64,000 bases of DNA from Onthophagus taurus (taxonomy: Eukaryota > Arthropoda > Insecta > Coleoptera > Scarabaeidae): NCBI RefSeq assembly GCF_036711975.1, contig NC_091966.1:37951501-38015500 (forward strand), given 5' to 3'. The first letter of the stretch is position 1; the number at the start of each line of letters is the position of its first letter. Position numbers and translations under genes: made by a program. Shown here one piece after another: positions 32,817 through 46,577 of the stretch. A model generated the notes under the pieces. The model was given only the letters and a program-made list of their open reading frames with translations, had not been told where the DNA came from and ran no database searches.

Positions 32817-33660
32817 TAATTGTCGTCACTATCACAGCTATCATCATTTTCAAAGCTGCTTTTATCGGAACTCTCATTTTCGATATCTATAATAAATCGT
32901 TGAATATTTGGCGATACATAAGAATTTTCTACGTATTTTACGTGTTTTATGCAGTTCCTGCTGCGTATGCTGCGTCTGCTGGTATGTTGTCAACCTCTTG
33001 ACGAATTAAATCCACCACTTTGGCGCTTAAGGTTGGAGCTGAATTATGTTTTCTAATACAGGATGCGGCAAAACTCCCTCCCTAATTGGAAGGTTGAATA
33101 AATATGTATTTCGCTTTATATTGCTAGATTAATTCTATGGGGTTCAAAATACAATGGTAAGGTGCCATCGATTACGTATTCGATTGGAATGTCAACTTAA
33201 CTTCTTTCCTAATTTGTTCAAAAAATTTCATTTTTTTAGCCGGGGAGTTTCGGTAATATGAGCTCGTCCGTTCAGTGATTTGTAGTTAAATCCAGTTGTT
33301 CGAAGATATAGTCGAAAATGCTCTTCAGAATAAGGTATTTCTACTTCCGTTGTAAGTATCCGGAATTCTTTAAAAAAGCTGAGAAGCTTTAGTGGGTCGA
33401 TCGCTTGCAGATTCTCTATTCTCCAATTGCGCAATTGTCAATTCACTGGTAACTTTACACGCAGCAGAACAATTTTTTTTCTTGTAATTTAACGTAAACG
33501 TTAACAACAATCCTTTTATTGTCTTCGGAATAAGACTGTCTTGGCGAAGTATTCGTAGATGGTGACGCGTTTACCCACGGACGAAACATTTTCTTTTCTC
33601 ACACGGCGTTTAACAAAATACTCATCGACAATTTCCCCTGTCCTCTTTTATAAGTAGTTT
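32817..33660 (-). pseudogene. Dead DDE transposase fragment (Tc1/IS630-like, DDE_3 type)
   Basis: 33434-33228 reads SEEHFRLYLRTTGFNYKSLNGRAHITETP, the winged-helix to catalytic linker of this transposon type. An ILNPIELI motif near 33140 is the usual sequence around the last catalytic region. The frame ends with an acidic Ser/Asp-rich tail (NDDSCDSDDN) at 32817. Several stops break it. Confidence 0.6.
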
Positions 33661-34399
33661 CCATAAGCTATTTCAAAGTGTTTCTTACAAAAAATATTAC
33701 TTTTAGGAATCTCTAAATAATAGAATAACAAAATTTTAAAGAATCTAATTATCCTCCGCCCTCTTTTGTAATTATTATGCCTTCTCAAAACATTTCTTTG
33801 AAAATGTACTTAATATCAGAAGCACAACAAATAAGAGAATAATGAGTATTCATATCACCCTATCATTTTTCTACTATTTGCAAATAAAGTGTGTTCCTTA
33901 ACACTCCAATAGTCGCATGTTATCTAAGAGATGACGTAGACAGTCTGCCTGAACTAACCTGTTAATACTTTTGCACCATAGAAAAATATATATATATTTT
34001 GCATACATTAAAAAGTCATCTAAGAGATGACATGCGCCCACTCTGCGTGAGAAATCCCAGCATTCTACAATGGGAAACTATCTGTTGCAACCCCGTTTTT
34101 GTTCGTTTTACAACTACAGTAGGAAAGTGACAGTCATAAAAATCGATCGCCATGTAGAAGACTATATCAGAGTGCATTTAGTTTTCAGATAACTTTTTCT
34201 ATTTATTAGAGAAAATAGTTGTTTTAATATTGTTTCAGTATTACGGTAATATAGTCATTTAGACCTAGATGCAATCGTTTGAATTTTAATCCTTTCGTCC
34301 AAACTGCATCAAAGACTTTAGCTACATTTAAAAATTCTGTAACACGTACCAATGACCCGTTCGAGAACCAACCTGTATGTTTGGGATAACATTTCTTTC

Positions 34400-35620
34400 C
34401 AGCAGCTGATCTTAAAGTCTTCGCATTGTAACTTTTTCAAACAATTTTGGGAGAGTCGGTAAGAGGCTTATAGGACGGTAATTATAGGTAAGACTCTTTC
34501 TTGGCTTGAAAAACATTAGTGTCTCAGCTTTTTTTTTCCATATCACCGGAAAGTTACCAATTTTGATGCATGAATTGAAGACATCAGTTAAGTGGCTAGT
34601 AATATTCGAAAAGAAGTGTTTTAGAATTAGATTTGGTATAACGTCATGCCCTGGGGCCTTTTTATTGGGTAAATTGTTAATTAAATATCTGATTTCTTCA
34701 TTTGTTACTTTCTCATTTACTCCTTCTATTCGCGGAAGATGAATTTCATTATAATATGTTTGAATAATAACAGAAGAAGACATGCTTTTTCGAGGTATGT
34801 GAGGAGTAAATGTTAATTCAAGATAATCAGCAAAGGCTTGAGTTTTTCCTTCATCAGTGGAGAACTGATTCCCTTCATAGGTAATTGTACGATTTTCTTC
34901 GTGTCTTCTCAGTATTTTTCTTTTATTATCCACATTCCTGGATCTTTATTATTCATATTGCTGAGAAGATAATTAGCAATTTAATGGGATTCTAAAGCTT
35001 TGGTAATGGTATGAGTTAGTTTATTTAATTTCGGCTTTAAGCCAGAATTCTTTGCCAGTTACGTCTGACCCCTCTTTTTTCTTTGATTAGGTCGAGAATA
35101 TATTTAGGTGGTAAATAATAATTCGTTCGAATAGTTCTATGAGGTTTAATTAACTTTCTAGTAACATCTTTAATTCTCGAAGTAATAATACAGTGTGTTA
35201 ATTGTTTATCCTACCCGACGTCATCATTGCAAGTATGCAACCAACATCACAGTATTGGTATTGCAATACGCGATTTGCGTATAACACTGTGATATTGGTT
35301 GCATATTTGCAATGATGACGTCGGGCACGATAATTAATTAACACACTGTATTTAGTTAAAGTTCTATAATCGTTTATAGACGTAAAGTTGATTATTAGCG
35401 AATTATTTTTGACAATAGTTGTAAATTTTGCAGTGGTTAACGCTTTGATATCATTAATAATTTCTATATGGTTTGATTTATTATGTAGAAAGATTGGAGG
35501 TACTTTAGGCCTTTTTTGGAAATTATTTTCCAGAGTTGTCATTAATATCATCACTGTTGTCTTCACTAGCAAAAATATGGAACCAATTTTGCGTTAAGAG
35601 ATATGGATTAAAAGAACACG
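34400..35620 (-). pseudogene. Deleted Jockey-type retrotransposon, ORF1 remnant plus partial RT
   Basis: 35572-35340 reads PPIFLHNKSNHIEIINDIKA and INFTSINDYRTLTKY, matching the gag-like ORF1 of Jockey elements. After a MITE (35190-35350) come ORF2 linker pieces (LPPKYILDLIKEKRGVRRNW) and RT fingers: NEEIRYLINNLPNKKAPGHD, TSHLTDVFNSCIKIGNFPVIW and YNRPISLLPTLPKLFEK-like at 34933-34412. The endonuclease and the RT catalytic half are absent. Confidence 0.8.
35190..35350. mobile_element. 160-bp mariner-type foldback MITE
   Basis: Begins TACAGTGTGTTAATTG and ends with the reverse complement AATTAACACACTGTA. The arms continue inward as near-perfect inverted repeats for about 65 bp around CCGACGTCATCATTGCAA. 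CAGTG ends next to TA fit Tc1/mariner-mobilised MITEs. It lies inside the Jockey fragment. Confidence 0.9.
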
Positions 35621-35796
35621 GTGGATTTCGGGAATCAAAACTGGTTATGAGATTATATACATTCGACTATATAAGGAATAAATTGGTTAAATAATAAATA
35701 GATTTTTAATTACTAAAACTAACTATATTCTGTTTCACATAAATTACAAAATGAATTAAAAAAAATTAAAGCTCTTAAAGACTTAGTTTTAAAAAA

Positions 35797-38700
35797 TTAG
35801 AATGCATATCTCGTTCTGATGTCTTCAAGTTTCTTTGAAACTTCCGCTGGGGTCCTTTCAAGATCTTGAGCAATACTTTTTTGTTTATTAGGATCTAATG
35901 AGTTGTACTGTTCGCAGAGGTCTCCATCAATAACGTTCTAAAAATAATAATAATAATCAAAGTAATGTTTCCAAGTACAAACAAAAAAAATTAAAATGTT
36001 TAAAAAATCAGAACGTATTATTAATCAAGTTATAAAATCATAAGTCTAGCATGTTAATAAATATATCATCACTTCAATAAATGATACTAAAAAGGATTAA
36101 AATTATAATTATACCTTAACAGGGAAATAATAACTTCTAAATGATAAATGATCCCGCCCGCAAAGCGGTGGATTTTCACTCCTCATATGCATTTCCAAAT
36201 GTTGGAAAAAATCGTGATCCTCATGTGAAGTAAACGGCACCAAAACACCAACCGTACCAGAAACGGTTGTATAAATCAATGATTCCCACCCTCCAGGAAT
36301 CAAGGTAGCTTTTTGTAACCACGTCACCGTCTCTCCAACATGAAAAGTAGCAACATTATCGGCTTTTTGTGACGCCCCATTTAGTAATCCACGATCCCAA
36401 AGTGCTTTATTTCCTGTGGGGTCTTCATCCACATCATCACTACTATTTGGAGGTAATCTCACTATTGATATGTTTCCAAATTTATCAGCGCACGCGACTG
36501 TGTCATAATCTAAAACGGAGGTGCATGTAATCCATCTTGGGTGAGTATCATCAGCAAAAATAATCAGTTGATTTTCAGCACGTTTGTAGCGAATCATGTA
36601 GATTGATTCTTGGACGTCGGAAACGTAAATGCGTTTTCCCATCGCTTGGATATCGATTATTAAATTGGGGATGTGCTAAAAAAAATAATACAATTAATTA
36701 TAACATTTAAAAATCGATTAAAATAAATTAATTTTGTAGTTTAAAAAAATCAGCACTGCAGGATTTCATCAATAAACATTAAGAAATATGTAATTGTCAT
36801 CATTTTAGTGAATTAAAATTTTGGTATAACAAATCTTTATGTTTTTTTACCTTATTTTCACATTTTCGTAATAACTTCATTTTCCCCAGATCATACATTC
36901 TCAATATTTTCCCAACCCCAGCTAATAATCGCCCATTATACGAACACAGAGCGTATGGAACTTCATCAAGAGGCGTTTTATGGACCAAATCTAATTCTCT
37001 GCAATTCATATCCACTTTATAAGTGTTCAAAAAACCACTGTTGCATTGTCTCGGATTTAATTGAAAATCTCTTGCGACTCCCACAACTAAAAACCATTGA
37101 TGTTCTGGTTGACCGTGGAATTTAATTAGGGTTAAACACATTGCGGCTTCGTTTTGTTCTAATCTTAACATTTTGTATAAAGTTCCCTAAAATATAAAAA
37201 GAAATAAGTTTAATTAATGTTTGAAAATTTAAAAAAAAATTTGTTGAGTTATTTTTTTTAAATAAAAATAAAATGTGCCATGACTTGGAAACCAAGAAGC
37301 TATAAAAGACCTCTTGGGACTATGTACACGCACTATTTTCTTGGACACGATGTTAATTATGCATTATCTTAATGAATAATTATTAAATAATCACGTCCTT
37401 AATTAATTAAAACAAAAAAAAATAAAATTAACTCACTTGTACAGGATCCATAATCCTTAACACAGACGCCCACATTCCATGCCCAGCTTTAGGCGCTGAA
37501 AAAACATTCTCAGGTAAATCTTCATTCAAAAACGCTTCAGCCATTTCTTTAGCTAACTCTTGTTCCTCTTCTCCAGCAGCTTCTTTCATTTCTTCGGCCA
37601 TCTGCAATCGCCTTTGTTTTTTAGTTTCTTCAGTGTATGCGTTATGTTCAGTTTCCAACATAATTAAGGTAGAAGTTTCTGGATGGATAACAAATTTCCT
37701 TGGGGTATATTCCAACGGAAACGAAATCTGATTGAAAACAGCTCCAAGTTTTTCTAAAGCCAAAATTCTTAAAGTGTTTGTTGATATCGCCACAATTCCT
37801 TCAGGACATTGTTCAGAACTAAATCCAGACGCGTACTCCAAACTTTCATAAGATAACGGAGTTAAATAAAATCGACTTTGATAATAATAACTCAACCAAG
37901 ATCGCGAACTCATCGCCAAAACAGCTTCAGATTTTTGCATTCTTATTCGAAACAATTTAACCGGTCTTGAACCCAAATATCTTGTACGTGTATCTGTTAA
38001 ATTTCCCGTTACCGGATCGAGAACGGTTCGTAACAAAGCACCATTTTGAAGACCAATGTTTAAATATAAAGAACTTGCTGTACTTGCAGCAGCTGCATCT
38101 TTCGGATCGTTTTCTGTACAACCCATTTGTACTATACAAAGAGATTCTGGACAAACTGGTAAAGCTTGCATTGATCTTTGTGATAAACAATCACTTGGAT
38201 CTAACGAAATTATTTTTACGGTGTTATCAGCTAAACCAACCGCTAAGAACCATGAACGTAATTCTCCAGGAGCTACATTCGCTAATGCCATACAAACTAC
38301 GTCGGTGTTCATTCGTTTGCGTTCTTTGTATTCTTGAAGTTGTCCAGTCTAAAAAATAAAATAAGAATTCAATAAAGGAGTTATATTAACCATGAGAAAC
38401 GGGAATGACTCATCGCTTTTAATTATTATTATTAGTTATAAGAAAAGTGTTGAAGAAAATGGCAATGGTGGTAGCTCCTTGGATAAAGAATGCTTAGTAC
38501 AACGTTTCCCAAAGTGTGGGCCAAAAATTGTAAAAATACAAAAAAATTTTTTTACATCAGTTAATCAACAAAACCAGCAATTTAAACGATGATCAACCAA
38601 GTACAAGCAAAGCTAAACATCATGATCATGAAGATACTTTCTCTGAAGCCCCTAAAGAAGATATACAGCGCCAAAACAACAAGCGTAAAGCTATTGGACT

Positions 38701-41700
38701 CGCAAATATAGTGACGAATATGTATGGTTTAGATCCATTGCCGGTGGCAGTCAAAATAATTTGCCTCTAAGGAATAGGGCCGTTAAGGCCAATCGATTAG
38801 AAAGACCGTCTTTCACAAATTGATAATCTAAATTAAATTAGACGGATTAGTAACGTTTTCACATTCGAAAATTGTTTAATTTTTGCAATAATTAATGTAA
38901 AAGTTTAAAATTCCCCACGCCCCGACTCCAGATGACGTTTTAAGTAAGAAGAGAGAAATCACAGACGTTCTATGTTTTGTAGGTAATTACTGTTTTCTTC
39001 TAGCGCATAAGATTAGTAGCATTGTCTCTCTCCAGGAATTTTATTGATTTTATACGCTCCAATCGTACGCTCAAATCTGAGTGACGTACTTAGGAGTTCG
39101 CGCCCTGTAGTTTCAAAGTTTATTTATTTTTTTTTTTTGAAAAATTAAGCCTCAGAATCAAAAATTAAAAAATATAGGGTCAATCAATACTTAACGACCC
39201 TATGATGGCTATTCAAAAAAGAATGAAAAATGCACTTTCCAGCTTTGACAGCTTTTGAAATTTCTAAATTAATAGCTGAGATTGGGTATCCTCATAGTGC
39301 TGGAGAACAATTAATACTTCCCGCTTTAAAAATTGTCGCAAATAATACAGGGTGTGTATCAGGTGTGAGTAGAAAAAATTTGAGAGGTTATAGGTCTCCT
39401 CTTTCTGAATAAAAAATTCTTATAACACAATGTCCCATTCTTTGTCCTTCTTAAGATATGATACGATAAAGTTAAGGGTTCACAAGTTTGAGTACTACTG
39501 GTTAATGAATTATACTAAGCAGGCAGTGATAAAACAGAAGTGATAAAGTTAAACAACCTCAAAAATGACTTTTATGTGTCAAATTAATGCTATATACATA
39601 AGAAAAGTCTGCTTAGTATAATTCTTTATACAGCAGTACTTAAACTTTCAAACCCTTAACTTTATCGTATCATATCTTAAAAATGGCAAAGAATGGGATA
39701 TTGTGTTATAAGAATTTCTTATTCACAAAAAATACAAAAACAAATAAAAAAAATCATACAAAAACAACCTCAGATGAGATTTTTAAGCTTACCAATGATT
39801 TTGTCACAGGGTGATTATACAGGGTGTGTTAAATGTCTGGAATATAGCCAATAAATAACTTCGCCATTTGCGGTTTTAAAGAAAAATGTTTCAAATACAA
39901 GTTATTTTATTAATCGTGGCGCATTTTTTGGCGATATTTGCTTGTTTGTATTGTTTTTGTTTCGTTGCTATGGCAACCAACATTATTATTTTAAATGGGA
40001 TGCATATATTTTTTTGCACACTTTGATAGAGGATAAATTCCTCTATACAATGAACATATCAAATCAGATGGTTGTATAAAAAATAAATCGAAAAAAAAAC
40101 GCGTTTTCTGAAAATATTAAATCAACAAATTACAATCAAATTAGGTGCCGAAATAACGCCGTTGACAACTTTAAATGTCAAAAAAAATGAGTTTCAACAA
40201 TTATGAATAATTAATAATGTATGGGTGCGGTGACACATTTATGCATCCCATTATTATTATTATTTAAAATAATAATGTTCGTTGCCATAACAACGATACA
40301 AAAAACAATGTACACAAGCAAATATAGCCCAAAAGTGTGCCACAATTAATACAGAATTTTTTATTTGAAACATTTTTCTTTAAAACCACAAATGGCGAAG
40401 TTATTGGCTATATTCCAGAGATTTGACACACCTGTATGTATTGATTGGATGAAGTGCGTTAGTGTAAGTAGGGATAGAGCATATGCAATGGCAACCTGTC
40501 ATAAAGGTTTGTTTAAACAAAGTCAAAAATTAGCCATTAATTGTGTGTAACAATGTTTGGGTCCACTGTAGTATCCAGACAAGCGTTGGCGCTAAAACGC
40601 TTACCTTTAAATAACTTTAGAAGAATGTGTCAAGTTTGTAGTAAAGTACATAAAATTTCGTCCATTAAATATCAGACTATTGTATTGTAATTCACGGTGG
40701 CTTTCAAAAGCTGTGTTATTTCTGAACTTAACACCTACCATCTAAAAAAGATGCTATTTTTCCATTTAAGGATAGATTCCACGATTTCGAGTGGTTAATA
40801 AAAGTAGCATATTTGTGCGATATATTTGTTGCTACATTCAATGAATTCAATTCATTAAATTTGCAAGGCTTTGGTTTAAATATTTTTAAAGTATCGGAAA
40901 AAGTCGCTGCAATAATTAAAAAATTACTCTGTGGAAACAAGAACTTTCAAAAGGGCATTTCAAATCTTTTGGAAACCCATGCAGTTTCAATTCAAGAACA
41001 TCTTTCTATCAAGAGCTAATAAATAGTTTTAAAGACTACATTCAAGATATTCCTTCAAATAATATGTGGATTAAAGATCCTTTTTCTGTCGAAATTGAAA
41101 AGGAACAAATGTTTAATTTTAGTGAACAAGAAGTTGATAATTTAATTGTAATTTCATGCGACACCAATCTGAAAAAAGTGTTTGAAACCCTACCACTAAT
41201 TAATTTAAGCGTACGCGAAAAAGTGAAACAATTTTTAATTTGTCACCACTTATACGTGTGAAGCTGCGTTCTCAGCCTTGGTGTACTTAAAAAATAAGTA
41301 TCAAAACAGATTGGATGTCGAACCTAATTTGAGAATAAAGTTAACATCATTACCTCCTAATTTGAAATTGTTATATGATGACAAACAACATCATCCTTCG
41401 CAATAAGGACAAAATATGTGAAAACAAACTTTACTTCAATAAATAAATAAATAAAGTTTTAAATGAATACGATTGTTAATTTTTTAATTACTTATATTTT
41501 TCCCTGTCTAATGAAAAAACGCTTAGAGATATCGTCATGAACCGAAACACGTCAATTTTTATTTTTTGTTAAGCCCAATAATTTAGCATGAAAAATGAGT
41601 CAACTTTGTTTTTTTAATGGAACACCTAGATATTATAACATTTTCTGATAGCGCTAAAAAATACTAATCCAATGATACCTCACAATCAAATATTGATTAA

Positions 41701-44700
41701 TTAGTTTTTCCGTCGACCGTGTATTTATAAGATTTATAAATGTATACAAAATCATTCATTAATGACACCTATTAATAAACGATTTTCTATTAATAAACGA
41801 TTTTAAGAAAGTCCGACCGAACTAAATAGTAGTCAATTTAATAAATATTCTCCAATGAAATTTGTAATACCGACCCAACCGACCACTATATCTATTCGGT
41901 AAGACTACAAAAATAAATTATGACACATTAAAAGTGAGGTTATTTTGCCAGTGACAGAATTGGGAGATTTTTCAACGATGGATTTTCTCTATTTTGTTGA
42001 AAAGACGGTCAACGGAAAAATATTGTAACTAACTCGTATATTAAAATGCGATTAATTATCTCAATAATTAACGCGTTCGCTTCGCTTCGCTTCGCTCGCT
42101 CACGCGTTAAAATATCTCGATAATTAATCGCCTTCATTAATAGACTTGTTGGTTAAATAACTATTAATGATATTAGTTAATAAAAATTGGGAAAATCGCA
42201 GCGCGCGCAACTTTGGAAATGGAGCGTACATCTTAGATTTCTCGCAGGACAGTCGACCACAGTCCATATATCTGTTGTGTGGTCGACCAAATAAAAGTCA
42301 ACAGCCGCTAGACTGCGTATCGATATCCATACCGTTCGTTATTTACTTCGTTGCCTGTCCTGTGAGAAATCTAAAAGGTACGCCCCACCTACAAAGCTAC
42401 GCGAGCCGCAATTTTCTCGAATTTTTAATAATTAATATCATAAAAACTAATTAACCAATTTTTTGATTGCGAGGTATCATTGGATTCGTATTTTTTAGAT
42501 CTATCAGAAAATGTTATAACATATAGGGTGTTCATGTAAAAAAACAAAGTTGATCCATTTTCTGGAAAAACTAAAAGTGATAAACAATTTTGTATGATAA
42601 ATTATTTGGGTTAACAAAACATAAAAGTCGACGTGTTTCGGCTCATGTCGATATCTTCAGCCGTTTTCAAATTAGACAGTGTTACATAGGTAGTTACATA
42701 TGACGTGCCCCTTTTGGTGTATGAAATAAAGTTTATTTCATGTTATTTTATTATTATATTATATTTATATTATTATTCATTTGTTTATTAAACAAACAAA
42801 TAACTTGATTTTTATTAAAAAATAAAATTGTAAAATGTAAATTTGTAAATAAAAAGTTATTTTTTCATAAGGTGGGTCGCGAAAAATTTTAAAATCTCGT
42901 ACCGGGCCGCGGACAAAAGAAACGCTGATTTAGTACATAAATAACTATAATCTACTTAAGCCCTTCCTATGTTCAAATCTTTTATGATAAATGATGAGTC
43001 ATTCACGTTTCTTGTGATAAAAACTACATTTATAAATATTTAAATGCGCAAAGACAAAGTAAGTTAAATTAGATCTGTTAGATCTTGATTCACTCCAGTG
43101 GAACATTTAATAAGAATCCAACGGAGGCGACAAGATAAAAATTGCTCTTGCATAGTATTAAATCTGGATGACCAAAGTAAAAATGGGGACAACCAGTAGT
43201 TATACCTATGCTAAATCAAATCATCTCTCAAAAAAACTTACTGGGTCCATCTCGAAATAAACCAACTCCCCACCACTTAAGGCAATGACAACTTGACGCT
43301 GATTAACTGCGCATTTCACAATGGTCTTTTTACCAGGAGCTTTCCATTCATTAACGTGTTTATTGGCGCAAATATGTCTTATACCATCTGGATACACCTA
43401 TTTAAAAAAAATACAATTTTAAAATATTAATTTTTATTAAATAAAGTTTTACATTACCTGAACTAAAGCATGATCTGCTAAAGACGAACAAGAGAGTGTT
43501 GGGGTTGTTCCCAAAAACCCACTATCAGTGACTTCTTCAACAGTTTCTCCAATCGATAAAACCAAGGTAGCATTGACAAAAGACACAATGATGTAGGCAT
43601 CATATTTGTCTGTAACAAAAAAGATCAGAATGAAAAATACCGATCCTTCTTTTAATTGATTAAAAATCTGTTCGTTTTAATTTTTTCAGTTTTGTAGATT
43701 TTAATCATTAAGATCAGGTGAAACACGGACAAAAATCTCATCATAAAACCCTCATTGACTCCTTTCTTTTTTCTTTCTTTATTAGGTCGATTCTTTTTAA
43801 ACCTACCTGTTTTTATGGACTCGCCAAAATTAAATCGTCAGGCGTTTCTGAAATAAGAAAAAACTGGTGTTGATAACGGTAACTTTCAACAGCCCAGTTT
43901 TTATTAATCTTTTTCTTTCAAATTTTAACATAATAATCATAAATAACATCAAAAGTATTAAAATAAAATTAATTACTCACCATCACTTCTTCTTTTCACG
44001 GTCCACACAGCATTGGGATTTCCAGGAAGTTCGGAAACGGCCATTTCAGAAACTTCTAAGCCATGCCGAAGAACGCGTAACGAAGATCTTGGGCCTCTAC
44101 CACATAACATATATAATTGAGGAGTATCTTCTCCAGCTAAATCAGCTACTCTACATGATAAAATCGGGGAAAGCGATTCCAATTCATCTACCAAGACTAA
44201 ATTTCTTAATGGGCGGGGTGCAAAGAAGAATGTGTCACCTTCTTCGAGAGGCATTGCTGAGCTGAATTCTAATTCGTCATCATCATCTCCCAAATGGGCA
44301 ATTTGATAAAGGTAACTATCAAAATAAAAATTTATATTAAAACCCTCAAAAATATGAATTAAAAAATTTTTGTTTGTTTTCAGATAAGATCAAAGCTTTT
44401 ATTAATCATCGCCCAAAAGCTAAAAGCTCTCAAAGGCTCGCTTCAATTTTTCTCATCATAAATATTAAAAAAAAAATCCCCAAATTAATACTTACTGGTT
44501 ACCAAATTCACAAGCGACAAATAAAAATCCAGTTTTCATAACACACATTGATGTAGCAACAGGAACAGTATCGAAATATTTCAATTTAATTTCCGTAACC
44601 ATATCATCATCAACTTCCAAAGTAATTTTAAAAATATCCCCTTGTTCCGTTTGAGCAAGAAAGAAAAACATCGATTTTGTTTTATGCGTAGCTGAGCAAA

Positions 44701-45562
44701 CAAAAATCATCCCCCTTTCGGGATCATCAAGATCGTTTCTTCTTCTCGGGATGGGACATCGAATATCGGGTTGATCCCCCAAATTTTTGTAGGTTAAATA
44801 ATTTTCAGAACAAATAAGTACCCCGGAAGGGCCATCGTTTCCACCGGGGACAGAAACTAAGAAATTCGCATGTTCTTCTAGCGGCTCAGAATATTTTCTC
44901 ACAACGTGATTAAGACCCAAATCTAATTCGTAAAACGTTAATGTTTGTTGAGTTTTTTGGGCCGCTTCGCCTGTTGGATCAGAATCGGCTTCTTCATAAT
45001 CGATTTCTAAACATGCAAACATCGGATTTTCGTAACCTACATCAATCCCAACCATGTGATAAACCAAAGTGTTACTTTTATGGGCTTCTAACGGAGATGA
45101 AATTGTTAATCGAGCCTCTGCATCTCGATTCAAAATATAAACCAATTTTTGTTTTTCTATGGCCCCGATCATAACAGCACGTCCTTTCGGATCGATCGCT
45201 AAATATTGACCGGGAACGATTCGTCTGCATCCTGATTTACCAAACGTTTCTTGATGAATCTTTTCAAAACAATTTTTTAATGGGATGTATTCCAAGATAA
45301 CAATACGCCCGGAATCGGAACCAACGACAATGTAATCTTTTGTACCTCCCGTTAATCTGAACGCAATTAATGACCGGATTATACCGAAAATTTCAACTGT
45401 TAACAAGGTGTGCACTTTTCCTGTATTTACATCGGGACGAAGCAATTCTATGCTTTTACCCCTTGAAATTATGATCTCTTGGGTTTTCGTCCCAGAAAAA
45501 TTGCCGTGTATCGCATGGGTTATCGCGGTGGCACGTTGTAATGTTAAATTATAGAGGAACAT
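35797..45562 (-). CDS. SF3B3: Splicing factor 3B subunit 3 (SF3B3/SAP130)
   Basis: Eight exons: 45562-44496, 44315-43981, 43609-43458, 43397-43242, 38348-37437, 37186-36851, 36675-36115, 35937-35797. Phases match throughout and give 1219 residues, against about 1217 in mammals. Conserved landmarks run the full length: [20 protein letters not shown] at the start, [55 protein letters not shown]-like [35 protein letters not shown] and the terminal [13 protein letters not shown]. The protein is built of three WD40-like propellers (MMS1_N and CPSF_A families) and scaffolds SF3B1 in the U2 snRNP for branch-site recognition; related complexes include STAGA-type coactivators. The ATG at 45562 matches the family start. 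Intron 4 (38349-43241) is filled with a dead hAT and foldbacks. No damage to the coding sequence is visible. Confidence 0.97.
39407..39724. mobile_element. 318-bp foldback MITE in SF3B3 intron 4
   Basis: Ends GAATAAAAAATTCTTATAAC and its reverse complement. Arms of about 115 bp share AAGATATGATACGATAAAGT. The centre is about 90 bp. No coding capacity. Confidence 0.88.
39818..40436. mobile_element. 619-bp foldback MITE in SF3B3 intron 4
   Basis: Ends TACAGGGTGTGTTAAAT and ACACACCTGTA. Arms of about 190 bp share GGAATATAGCCAATAA and GGTTTTAAAGAAAAATGTTT. The inner arms contain ATTATTATTTTAAAT runs. No coding capacity. Confidence 0.9.
41504..42680. mobile_element. 1.18-kb foldback element with nested inner palindromes
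   Basis: Outer arms 41504-41705 and 42452-42680 are reverse complements with indels, sharing CTGTCTAAT, GAGATATCG, CCGAAACACGTC, TATAACATTTTCTGATAG and ACCTCRCAATCAA. Inside lie a palindrome around GATAATTAATCG and TTCGCTTCGCTTCGCTCGCT (42047-42140) and a third inverted pair sharing TTAGATTTCTC and AGGACAG (about 42220-42255 and 42350-42390). No transposase frame is present. Confidence 0.88.
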
Positions 45563-45957
45563 TTTATCCTGTAATAAAAGATAACTTAAATTTAGTAAAA
45601 AATTGGAATATCCCCAACACTTGTTTTACAAGATTTCGCTTTTACACAATTTATAAATTGACAAATTTCAAAAAACTAGTAAAAATGTATATGCCGCTCC
45701 ATATGCGCCTATACAATTTGATTTGAAGGCATTTTTATTTCTTTTCCTTTGATACACCGATGAAAAAAAGAACAGGGGATTCCCGGGGTTGTAAAATATA
45801 AACAGAGAAATCCCGGTAATCTGTACGTATGTATTTCACAACATTAAAGCTATTTGGTTCATGCAAGTACATAGTACGAATTATTTTATCAGCAAAGCTT
45901 ATATTATTGTGCTTATTTTTGAAGTAGTAAGTTTTTAATATTCTATAATGTCAAAGA
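45563..45957. other. 5' flank of SF3B3
   Basis: AT-rich; should contain the SF3B3 promoter. No clear TATA box or other gene. Confidence 0.4.
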
Positions 45958-46577
45958 ATATGAAGAAAAATCAAATGAAAAGAAGTTATTTCTTTGGAAA
46001 CTTAAACTCAAATATTAGACCGTCTACATAATAGAGAAAGAGTGACGGATGTTGTTAAATTTTACTCCATGAATGAAGCCACAATAAGAAAAAATGAAGC
46101 TCTATCAGAAAAAGTGTAGCAGCTGGAACCTGTAGCACTATGAGTACGATTTCATATATTAGAGATGTTAGCATGAAAAATATAGAAAAAGCGTTAGTGA
46201 TACGGATAGAAGACCAAACTCAAAAGCGAATCCAATGCTGTTACAAACAAAGCTTTGAAGATTTATCAATCACTTCAGAATCAGTCGCCGTCGATTTCAT
46301 CCGGCGACAAGATTTCTTTTTCTGCAAGGTATACGTGGTTCAAGAGATTTAAACAAAGACATTCTTTACATAATATGAGAATGAAAAGTGAAAGCGCATC
46401 TCCTGATTCGGTTGCAATAATATCCGACAGAATTTGCTGAAATCTGAATACACTGTATACAGACCATTCAAAAATTGGCGGATAATCTACACGTAGCAAC
46501 ATTCTTCGTTCGATTCTAAAACGAAAATCTTAATTCTAAAATGTTGTTTTTAATTTGTCCATAAATAATCATATATT

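Larger units (their letters stand above)
38690..41405 (+). pseudogene. Dead hAT transposase (ZBED5-like) split by foldbacks
   Basis: Pieces in order: [10 protein letters not shown] near 38697; a block at 39230-39360 with [20 protein letters not shown]; a block at 40440-40550; [14 protein letters not shown]-like [17 protein letters not shown] at 40840; [11 protein letters not shown]...[15 protein letters not shown] at 41065; and [20 protein letters not shown] at 41262-41320, the hAT dimerisation region. Two foldbacks (39407-39724 and 39818-40436) sit inside. Antisense to SF3B3. Confidence 0.85.
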
